Shown here piece after piece: positions 23,645 through 29,208 of a stretch of 29,208 nucleotides of DNA (position 1 is its first letter; each line of letters opens with the position of its first letter). The stretch lies in contig NZ_PSLG01000026.1 in the NCBI RefSeq assembly GCF_040289485.1, forward strand, positions 1-29,208, given 5' to 3'. This DNA is from Thermoflexus sp040289485 (lineage in GTDB: Bacteria > Chloroflexota > Anaerolineae > Thermoflexales > Thermoflexaceae). The notes under the pieces are model-generated. The model was not told the DNA's origin and did not search any database. It saw only the letters and a program-made list of their open reading frames with translations. A program made the translations under genes and the position numbers.

Positions 23645-24459
23645 GCCGCGAGGGGATCGCCCTCTTCCTACGGACCATGATCGCCCGCGCCTACCCCCGG
23701 ATCATCGGCCAGAACCGGGAGCCCAGTTGGGTGCTGATCGACGTCGGGCTGCCCCTGCTGGGGACCTCCGCCTATGTGTTCATCTACCGGGCCCTGGGAG
23801 CTCCTGAGGCTTACATCGGCTTCGTCATCCTGGGCGGGGCCATGACCGCCTTCTGGCTCAACGTCCTGTGGTCTATGTCCGCCCAGTTGTATTGGGAGAA
23901 GGAATCGGGGAACCTTCCCCTGTTCATCATCGCCCCCGGGCCGATGATGGGGATCCTGGCAGGGATGGCCCTGGGCGGGATGTTCGCCACCACCCTGCGG
24001 GCGGTCGTCATCATGCTGGCCGGCTCCCTGCTCTTCGGGGTGAAATTCGCCCCGGCCAACCCGTTTCCGCTCTTGGGGACCTTCCTGCTGACTTTGTTGG
24101 CCCTCTACGGCATGGGGATGCTGCTGGCCTCCCTCTTCCTGATGTGGGGGCGGGAGGCCTGGCACCTCACCAACCTGCTTCAGGAGCCCATCTATCTGCT
24201 CTCCGGATTCTACTTCCCGATCCGGGCCCTCGGGTTCTGGGCGGGGGTCCTCGCCTCATGGATCCCGCTCACCCTGGGCCTGGACGCCATGCGGCAACTG
24301 CTCTTCCCTGGAGCGGCCGCCGGCTTGCTCCCGGTGGGCGCTGAGATCGCCGCCCTGGCCGGCCTGAGCGCTGGCTTCCTGGCCGCCGCCCACCGGGCCC
24401 TGGCGGCGCTGGAACGGCTGGCTCGGCGCGACGGCCGGCTGACGGAACGGAGGCGTTGA
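23641..24459 (+). CDS. ABC-2 type permease subunit 1
   Basis: A 272-residue membrane protein with about six transmembrane helices: near 31-52, 59-80, 98-135 (two), 142-168 and 178-205, with a further hydrophobic stretch 230-250. It has the ABC-2 transport pattern, including the cytosolic ESGNLPLFIIAPGPMMGILAG coupling region between helices 2 and 3 and a late SGFYFPIRALGFWAGVLASWIPLT segment. The start is fixed by the ATGA overlap with the ATPase gene. It ends 1 bp before the second permease. Two different permeases imply a heterodimeric channel. Confidence 0.88.
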   Translation: MSREGIALFLRTMIARAYPRIIGQNREPSWVLIDVGLPLLGTSAYVFIYRALGAPEAYIGFVILGGAMTAFWLNVLWSMSAQLYWEKESGNLPLFIIAPGPMMGILAGMALGGMFATTLRAVVIMLAGSLLFGVKFAPANPFPLLGTFLLTLLALYGMGMLLASLFLMWGREAWHLTNLLQEPIYLLSGFYFPIRALGFWAGVLASWIPLTLGLDAMRQLLFPGAAAGLLPVGAEIAALAGLSAGFLAAAHRALAALERLARRDGRLTERRR

Positions 24460-24460
24460 G

Positions 24461-25312
24461 ATGGCCCCCTCCCTCGGGCGCACCCTGCGCACCGCGGCCT
24501 GGCTGGGCTGGCAGATCGAGTCGAACTGGGCAGATCCCTTCCTGTTCGCCGTGTATTCGGTGGTCAAGCCCATCGCCAGCGTCCTGATCCTGGTCCTGAT
24601 GTATCGGGTGGTGGCCCGGGCCGATTTCGCCCACCCGCTCTTCGCCTACATCTATCTAGGCAACGCCTTTTACATCTACGTCGGCGCGGTGTTGACCGGG
24701 ATCAGCCAGGTGCTGGGGATGGATCGAGAGGAATACAGCGTGCTGAAGTATTTCTACGTGGCCCCCATCCCGGCGGCCGCTTACCTGGTCGGCCGGGGGA
24801 TGGCCCGGATGGCCACCGGGACCTTGGCGGTAGCCATCACCTTGCTCTTCGGCGCCCTCGCCTTTCGGCTCCCTCTCCGCCTCTCCCTCCCGGAGGCGTT
24901 CTTCTTCCTCGCCGTGATGGCCCTGGGGTTGCTTGCGATGATCGGGCTGGGGGTGGGTCTGGCCGGGGCGACGCTGCTGGCGGCCCGCCACGTTTGGGTG
25001 ATCGGGGAGGCGGTGGCCGGGGCGCTGTATCTGTTCTGCGGCGCGGTGTTCCCCCTGGAGGTGCTGCCGGGATGGCTGCGGCCCCTCGGCTATCTGTCGC
25101 CCCTCACCTACTGGCTGGAAGGCGTGCGCCGCGCCCTGCTGGGCCCGACGGCCGCCCGCTTCCCCACCTTCGCGGGCTGGTCGGACACCCAACTGCTGCT
25201 GGCCCTGGGGGGCATGGCCGCGCTCTCGGTGCTCGGGGGGTTCGCCGGCTACCGCCTCGCCGAAGGGCACGCCCGGCGCTGGGGCCTCATCGACCGGGAG
25301 ACTGGATATTGA
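24461..25312 (+). CDS. ABC-2 type permease subunit 2
   Basis: A 283-residue membrane protein, distinct from the first permease but with the same plan of six helices (near 30-48, 58-78, 108-135, 142-165, 170-190, 245-270). The DREEYSVLKYFYVAPIPAAAYLVGRGMARM segment matches the coupling helix of ABC-2 proteins, and GAVFPLEVLPGWLRPLGYLSPLTYWLEGVRRALLG is the typical late motif. With the two upstream genes it forms an exporter. It is the last gene of the operon; no clear terminator follows. Confidence 0.88.
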   Translation: MAPSLGRTLRTAAWLGWQIESNWADPFLFAVYSVVKPIASVLILVLMYRVVARADFAHPLFAYIYLGNAFYIYVGAVLTGISQVLGMDREEYSVLKYFYVAPIPAAAYLVGRGMARMATGTLAVAITLLFGALAFRLPLRLSLPEAFFFLAVMALGLLAMIGLGVGLAGATLLAARHVWVIGEAVAGALYLFCGAVFPLEVLPGWLRPLGYLSPLTYWLEGVRRALLGPTAARFPTFAGWSDTQLLLALGGMAALSVLGGFAGYRLAEGHARRWGLIDRETGY

Positions 25313-25410
25313 AAGGGCCAGCGCCCCGCGCCGGCGCGGTAAAATCGAAAACAGCCCTTGGGGGGAGAGGCCGCCGAGTGGACGGATGGCTGTCTCACGA
25401 AGCTGAAGGA

Positions 25411-25425
25411 GTTCTTATAAAGAAC
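25411..25425. repeat. AT-rich inverted repeat upstream of the CorC-type gene
   Basis: GTTCTT-ATA-AAGAAC is a perfect inverted repeat, extended with a 2-nt bulge by GGAG (25408-25411 region) and CTCC. It is strikingly AT-rich for this genome and sits 65 bp before ATG 25490. It could be an operator. TAAAAT (25340-25345) and TAGAAT (25446-25451) flank it. Confidence 0.45.
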
Positions 25426-25445
25426 AGCTCCAGCCGCAACCGGGG

Positions 25446-25451
25446 TAGAAT
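25446..25451 (+). promoter_or_regulatory. Possible -10 element of the CorC-type gene
   Basis: TAGAAT, 39 bp before ATG 25490, would start transcription near 25458. The -35 region is occupied by the right arm of the inverted repeat and has no match. Confidence 0.35.
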
Positions 25452-25489
25452 CATCCTAGATCCCCTTGGCGAGGTTCCCGCCCAGGACG

Positions 25490-26833
25490 ATGGATGATAG
25501 TTCGCTATTGCTGAGTTGGCTGGGGGTTTTCACCCTCATCGGCCTGAACGCCTTCTTCGCCGCCGTCGAATACGCGGTGGTCTCCGCGCGGCGGAGCCGG
25601 ATCGCTGTGCTGGCCGATTCGGGCCACGCCACCGCTCGCATCGCCCTGCGCTGGCTGGAGGACGCCCGCCACCGCGACGAGATCCTGGCCACGGTCCAGG
25701 TGGGCATCACCATGATCGGATTGGCCCTGGGCTGGTTTGGAGAGCGGACCCTCTCGGCCACCCTGAGCCGCTTTCTGAGCGCCCCCCCGCCGTCCCCCCT
25801 GCTCCGGGCCCTCCTGCAATCGCTGCCCCTGGCGCTCAACCTGACCTTCACCCTCGGCTTGCAGATCATCCTCGGCGAGCAGGTCCCCAAGATCGCCACC
25901 CTCCGGACGCCCGAGCGGGTGCTGTTGGCCGGCCTGCGTCCCATGCTGGTGGCTTATGGGTTGCTGCGTCCCCTGGTCTGGGCGTTGCACCGGGTCACCC
26001 ACCTTGTCCTGCGGGCTTTGGGGATCTCCCCCGACGGCTATGGGATGATGTACACCATCGAGGAACTCAAGCGCATCGTCGACGAGACCGAAGAGGCCGG
26101 CCTGCTGGAGCCCGAAGCCCGGGAGATCGTGGCCGCGGTCTTCGACCTGGGCCAGACGCCAGCCCGCCAGATCATGGTCCCTCGCACCGAGATCGTGGCC
26201 GTCGAGGCCGACGCGCCCGTCGAGCGCATTCTCGACGAGGCCATCCGCACCGGCTACGACAAGTTCCCTGTCTACGAAGGGGACCTGGACCACATCCTCG
26301 GCATCGTGCACCTGCGGGAGGCCATGGCCGCCTGGCGGGCCGGCCGGCCCGCCCGCGCCCGGGACCTGTGTCGGGAGGTCATGGTGGTGCCCGACTCCAT
26401 CCGCGTCAACGACCTGCTGAAGCGGTTCCGGGAACAGGAGCAACACGTGGCCATCTTGGTGGATGAGTTCGGAGGGACCTCCGGGATGGTCACGCTGCGG
26501 GACGTGCTGGAGCAACTGGTCGGGGAGCTCCACGAGCGCATGGAGCCCACGGAGCCCGACGTGGTGGCCATGCCCGACGGCTCGTATCTGATCAGCGGGC
26601 TGCTTCCCATCCAGGAGGTCAACGAACGCTTCGACCTGGACCTGCAGGATCCCTATTACGAGACCATTGCCGGGTTCGTGCTGGGCCGCCTGGGCCGCAT
26701 CGCCCGCGTCGGCGACGAGGTGGACGCCGGGCCGGTGCGGCTGCGCGTGGAGGCGATGGACGGTTTGCGCATCGCACGGCTGCGCCTGATCCGCCAACCC
26801 GCCTCGGAGCCGCGCCGCGCCCCGGTAAAATAA
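25490..26833 (+). CDS. CorC/HlyC-type membrane protein with CNNM and CBS domains
   Basis: A 447-residue membrane protein. The N-terminal CNNM (DUF21) domain has about four helices (near 5-27, 62-82, 100-125, 133-158), beginning LGVFTLIGLNAFFAAVEYAVVSARRSR. A CBS pair follows (about 205-330): TPARQIMVPRTEIVAVE..., YDKFPVYEGDLDHILGIVHLRE and HVAILVDEFGGTSGMVTLRDVLEQLVGEL. The C-terminal CorC_HlyC domain includes ISGLLPIQEVNERF.L and ETIAGFVLGRLGRIARVGDEV. Family members take part in magnesium export or homeostasis; 'hemolysin' in the family name is historical. ATG 25490 begins at the usual place; an upstream TTG at 25466 is possible. rph follows after 32 bp. Confidence 0.9.
   Translation: MDDSSLLLSWLGVFTLIGLNAFFAAVEYAVVSARRSRIAVLADSGHATARIALRWLEDARHRDEILATVQVGITMIGLALGWFGERTLSATLSRFLSAPPPSPLLRALLQSLPLALNLTFTLGLQIILGEQVPKIATLRTPERVLLAGLRPMLVAYGLLRPLVWALHRVTHLVLRALGISPDGYGMMYTIEELKRIVDETEEAGLLEPEAREIVAAVFDLGQTPARQIMVPRTEIVAVEADAPVERILDEAIRTGYDKFPVYEGDLDHILGIVHLREAMAAWRAGRPARARDLCREVMVVPDSIRVNDLLKRFREQEQHVAILVDEFGGTSGMVTLRDVLEQLVGELHERMEPTEPDVVAMPDGSYLISGLLPIQEVNERFDLDLQDPYYETIAGFVLGRLGRIARVGDEVDAGPVRLRVEAMDGLRIARLRLIRQPASEPRRAPVK
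26826..26831 (+). promoter_or_regulatory. Possible -10 element before rph
   Basis: TAAAAT overlaps the stop codon of the CorC-type gene, 34 bp before the rph ATG. No -35 match is found, so an internal operon promoter is only suggested. Confidence 0.3.
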
Positions 26834-26865
26834 CAATCGCCCATCCTCACGACCGGAGGGAGCCG

Positions 26866-27615
26866 ATGCCGCGGCCGGACGGTCGGGCCAACGACGCCCT
26901 GCGACCGGTGCGCTTCCACCTGGGGTTCGCCGAATACGCCGAGGGCTCGGTCCTCATCGAGGCCGGGCGCACGCGAGTGCTGTGCGCCGTCACCGTGGAG
27001 GAGGGCGTGCCCTCCTGGTTGAAGGGGCAAGGGCGGGGCTGGCTCACGGCGGAATACGCGATGCTCCCCCGCAGCACCCACACCCGCACCCCCCGGGAGC
27101 CCGGCCTTCAGAGCGGCCGCACCAAGGAGATCCAACGGCTGATCGGCCGCAGCCTCCGCGCCGCCCTCGACCTGAGCCTTTTGGGGGAGCGCACCCTCAT
27201 CCTGGACTGCGATGTGCTCCAGGCCGACGGCGGTACCCGCACCGCGGCCATCACCGGCGGCTACGTGGCCGTGGCCCTAGCCCTCCGCCGCCTGATCCAC
27301 GCCGGCCTCGTCCCGCCGCAGGTTCTGCGGACCCCCGTGGCCGCCGTTAGTGTCGGCATCGTGGAGGGGGAGCCCCGGCTGGACCTCTGCTACGCCGAGG
27401 ACAGCGTCGCCGAGGTGGATTTCAACGTGGTGATGACCGGCGACGGGCGCTTCGTGGAGATCCAGGGGACCGGCGAGGGACGCCCCTTCACCGCTGAGGA
27501 ACTCGCGGTGCTGCTGGACCTGGCCCGCAAGGGCATCGCGGCGCTGCTGGCCGCCCAGGCCCAGGCCTTGGAAGCGGAGACGATCCCGAGGCCCGCGCCG
27601 GAGGCACCGCCCTGA
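26866..27615 (+). CDS. rph: Ribonuclease PH
   Basis: Phosphate-dependent 3'-5' exoribonuclease that trims tRNA and rRNA 3' ends. The 249-residue protein shows the family start RPDGRANDALRPVRF and the phosphate-binding arginines in GRTKEIQRLIGRSLRAALDL. It also has LDCDVLQADGGTRTAAITGGYVA, DLCYAEDSVAEVDFNVVMTGDGRFVEIQGTGEG. GGAGGGAG stands 5 bases before ATG 26866. Length is normal with a slightly longer alanine-rich C-terminus. Because tRNA-Gln in this window already has a coded CCA, the enzyme would act in trimming past it. The next gene overlaps by one base. Confidence 0.96.
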   Translation: MPRPDGRANDALRPVRFHLGFAEYAEGSVLIEAGRTRVLCAVTVEEGVPSWLKGQGRGWLTAEYAMLPRSTHTRTPREPGLQSGRTKEIQRLIGRSLRAALDLSLLGERTLILDCDVLQADGGTRTAAITGGYVAVALALRRLIHAGLVPPQVLRTPVAAVSVGIVEGEPRLDLCYAEDSVAEVDFNVVMTGDGRFVEIQGTGEGRPFTAEELAVLLDLARKGIAALLAAQAQALEAETIPRPAPEAPP

Positions 27616-28331
27616 TGAGGCCTGTCCTTCGCCCCCTCGCCGGCCTGTTCTTCCTCGGCCTCCCCCTCCTCCTGGGGGGATGCCTCACCCTGGAGGTCCG
27701 CACCCGGCTGCGGCCCGATGGGAGCGCTGAGCGGACGGTGACGGTAGCGGTGGACGAGGTCCTGCTCCAGGGCGCGGCCGCGGATCCGATCGCCGCGCTG
27801 CATGAGGCGGCCGTGGCCGCCGGGTGGCGGGCGGAGCCCTACCGGGACGAGCGGCGGGGAGAGCGGGGGGTGCGCCTGAGCCGGACGGCCTCCGCGCTGG
27901 AGGACCTGGGGCGGCTCCCGGCGACGGATCCACTGGCCGGGCTGGAGCGGATCGCCCTCGAGGCCGGGGAGCCGTCGCGGGTCACGGTGACCCTTTCGAT
28001 CGCTGGCGTGCTGGAGCGGCTGCGACAGGCCGCTGGGGAGCCACCCCTCTCGCCGGAAGATCGGACCCTGCTGCAGGCCGCCGACCTGCGCCTGATCTAC
28101 ACCCTGGAGGTGCCCGGGGTGGTGTTCGATTACGCCCCCCGGGACCTCGCCCGGGCGGAGGGCGGACGGGTCCGTTGGGAGGTGCCCCTCACGCCCGACC
28201 GCCCGGAGATCACCCTGACGGCCCGCTGGCGGCCAGTCGCCTCTGGCCCCTTCCCGCCGCTGTGCGCTGGCGGCCTGGGGCTCCTCCTCAGCCTCGCCGT
28301 GGGGATAGGGGCGATCCGGGGATGGCGATAG
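27615..28331 (+). CDS. LppM-like lipoprotein with C-terminal membrane helix
   Basis: A 238-residue exported protein. A hydrophobic signal (MRPVLRPLAGLFFLGLPLLLGG) is followed by Cys23 in LLGGC, a good lipobox. The mature part begins LTLEVRTRLRPDGSAERTVTVAVDE, which resembles LppM/DUF3153-type lipoproteins, and ends with a transmembrane helix (about 213-234) and a short basic tail. It would be tethered both by lipid and by a helix. LppM proteins have roles in envelope physiology; that function is inferred from similarity only. ATG 27615 overlaps the rph TGA by one base, so the two are co-translated. Confidence 0.7.
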   Translation: MRPVLRPLAGLFFLGLPLLLGGCLTLEVRTRLRPDGSAERTVTVAVDEVLLQGAAADPIAALHEAAVAAGWRAEPYRDERRGERGVRLSRTASALEDLGRLPATDPLAGLERIALEAGEPSRVTVTLSIAGVLERLRQAAGEPPLSPEDRTLLQAADLRLIYTLEVPGVVFDYAPRDLARAEGGRVRWEVPLTPDRPEITLTARWRPVASGPFPPLCAGGLGLLLSLAVGIGAIRGWR

Positions 28332-28335
28332 CGCG

Positions 28336-28536
28336 ATGAATGTGCCCATGGGGATGGAGGAAGATCTCCCGTCCGCCCGTTGCCTCCGCTGTGGAAGCCA
28401 GGGGGCGCCCGATCTCGAGCGCTGCCCCCGCTGCGGAAGGCCCCTCGGCGGATCCTCGGAAGGGAACCAAAAAGGAGCCCGTCTTCATGGCGGGCTCCCT
28501 CACTCCACAAGCAACAACAGTGGGTTCTCCAGATAG
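28336..28536 (+). CDS. Small zinc-ribbon protein, uncertain
   Basis: A 66-residue frame starts 4 bp after the lipoprotein stop and contains CLRCGSQGAPDLERCPRCGRPL, a convincing CxxC...CxxC zinc ribbon. After about residue 40 the frame reads through the terminator of the convergent E2 gene and 37 bp into that gene, so its C-terminal third looks non-conserved. Other in-frame ATGs (28348, 28354) could be the start. It may be a real ribbon protein with a ragged end, or a relic. Confidence 0.5.
   Translation: MNVPMGMEEDLPSARCLRCGSQGAPDLERCPRCGRPLGGSSEGNQKGARLHGGLPHSTSNNSGFSR
28469..28498 (-). terminator. Intrinsic terminator of the E2 gene
   Basis: On the - strand GGAGCCCG (28498-28491) pairs perfectly with CGGGCTCC (28481-28474) around a 9-nt loop, followed by TTTTT (28473-28469). 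The stem begins two bases after the E2 stop codon and lies inside the small zinc-ribbon frame on the other strand. Confidence 0.85.
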
Positions 28537-29208
28537 CGCCGGAAGGTCTGGAGGAAGCGGGCCACCTCCGCCCCGTCGGTGACGCGGTGATCGGCGGATA
28601 CCGTCACCTTCATCCGCTTGCCCACGGCGAGGGCTCCCCCCTTCACCACGGGGACCTCCCGGACGCTCCCGACGGCCATGATGGCGGCCTCGGGCGGGTT
28701 GATGATGGCGATGAAATGCTCTACCTCGTACATCCCGAGGTTGCTGACGGTGAAGACGCTTCCCTCAATGTCCTCCGGCCGCACCTTGCCGCTCCGAGCC
28801 CGTTCCACCAGTTCCCGGGTCTCCCGGGCGATCTGGGCCAGGGGCTTGCGGTCGGCGTCGCGCACCACCACCGTGAGCAACCCCTCCTCCAGAGCCACCG
28901 CGATCCCGATGTGGATGGCCTCGTGATAAACGATCCCTCCTTCCTGGTAGGAGGCGCGCAGCGCCGGGAAGTCCCGCAGGGCGAGGGCTGCCGCCTTCAC
29001 CACCAGATCGTTCACCGTCACCTTCCCCCGCTCCCCCAGGGCAGCGTTGATCCGTTCCCGCCAGGCCATGGCCTCGTCCATGTCCACCTCGACGGTGACG
29101 TAGAAGTGGGGGACCGTCTGCTTGCTGGCGGTCATCCGGCGGGCGATGGCCTGGCGCAAGGGAGAGGCCGGCGCCACGGCCGGGGCCGGGGCGGCTGGCG
29201 GCGCAGGG
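28500..29208 (-). CDS. 2-oxoacid dehydrogenase E2 (dihydrolipoamide acyltransferase), C-terminal part
   Basis: C-terminal catalytic domain of an E2 acyltransferase, cut by the window's right edge. The visible ~235 residues begin in an alanine/proline-rich linker (interdomain hinge), then PLRQAIARRMTASKQTVPHFYVTVEVDMD, IHIGIAVALEEGLLTVVVRDADRKPL and the active-site SADHRVTDGAEVARFL (HxxxDG). FTVSNLGMYEVEHFIAIINPPEAAIMAVG is also standard. The lipoyl and E1/E3-binding domains would be off-window, so pyruvate, 2-oxoglutarate or branched-chain specificity cannot be told. LipA would modify its lipoyl domain. A GTG at 29177 is not the real start. Confidence 0.93.
   Translation of the reverse strand, partial: PAPPAAPAPAVAPASPLRQAIARRMTASKQTVPHFYVTVEVDMDEAMAWRERINAALGERGKVTVNDLVVKAAALALRDFPALRASYQEGGIVYHEAIHIGIAVALEEGLLTVVVRDADRKPLAQIARETRELVERARSGKVRPEDIEGSVFTVSNLGMYEVEHFIAIINPPEAAIMAVGSVREVPVVKGGALAVGKRMKVTVSADHRVTDGAEVARFLQTFRRYLENPLLLLVE

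Overview
The window is a GC-rich bacterial chromosome segment with densely packed housekeeping and metabolic genes. I see no phage, insertion sequence, integrase, CRISPR array or toxin cluster. My best guess is a thermophilic member of the Chloroflexota (Anaerolineae/Thermoflexia-like). The reasons are the split glycine decarboxylase (gcvPA + gcvPB), an M29 'thermophilic' aminopeptidase, a eukaryotic-type Ser/Thr kinase with a C-terminal membrane anchor, a glyoxylate shunt pair, and AT-rich -10 boxes in an otherwise very GC-rich sequence. This placement is inference from gene content, not from a phylogenetic marker.

Layout. (1) 1-2707, + strand: the tail of an unknown gene, tRNA-Gln(CTG) with its own promoter, then L21-L27-L31, thymidine kinase and hypoxanthine phosphoribosyltransferase (translation and nucleotide salvage). 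(2) 2722-7238, + strand: a strong promoter with a palindrome on its -10 box, a ~200-nt leader, a saccharopine-dehydrogenase-like enzyme, a class III aminotransferase, a macro-domain protein, and a tail-anchored Ser/Thr kinase. (3) 7300-12359, - strand: gcvH-gcvPA-gcvPB under a clear promoter, preceded by a dolichol-phosphate-mannose-synthase-like glycosyltransferase and a zinc-ribbon methyltransferase. (4) 12431-17691, + strand: rpsU with textbook promoter and terminator, a soluble NarL/DesK-type histidine kinase with its response regulator, then malate synthase and isocitrate lyase. (5) 17734-20260, - strand: a 64-residue membrane protein with its own promoter, and an M29 aminopeptidase-YggS-YggT operon. 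(6) 20362-28536, + strand: a degenerate metallo-beta-lactamase-fold protein, lipA, a three-gene ABC-2 transporter, a CorC/HlyC-type CBS membrane protein, RNase PH, an LppM-like lipoprotein and a small zinc ribbon. (7) 28500-29208, - strand: the C-terminal half of a 2-oxoacid dehydrogenase E2, cut by the window edge.

How it fits together. The glyoxylate shunt supports growth on acetyl-CoA-yielding substrates. Glycine cleavage and the 2-oxoacid dehydrogenase both need lipoyl groups, and lipA lies between them. The promoters I could read share one architecture: TTGnnn, 17-18 bp, TAnnAT, on both strands. The least explained parts are the palindrome-controlled leader and dehydrogenase/aminotransferase/macro-domain unit at 2.7-6.1 kb, the ligand-poor metallo-beta-lactamase homologue at 20.5 kb, and the small membrane protein at 17.7 kb. 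I did not find a clearly new multi-gene defence or mobile system; most of the window is ordinary core metabolism.
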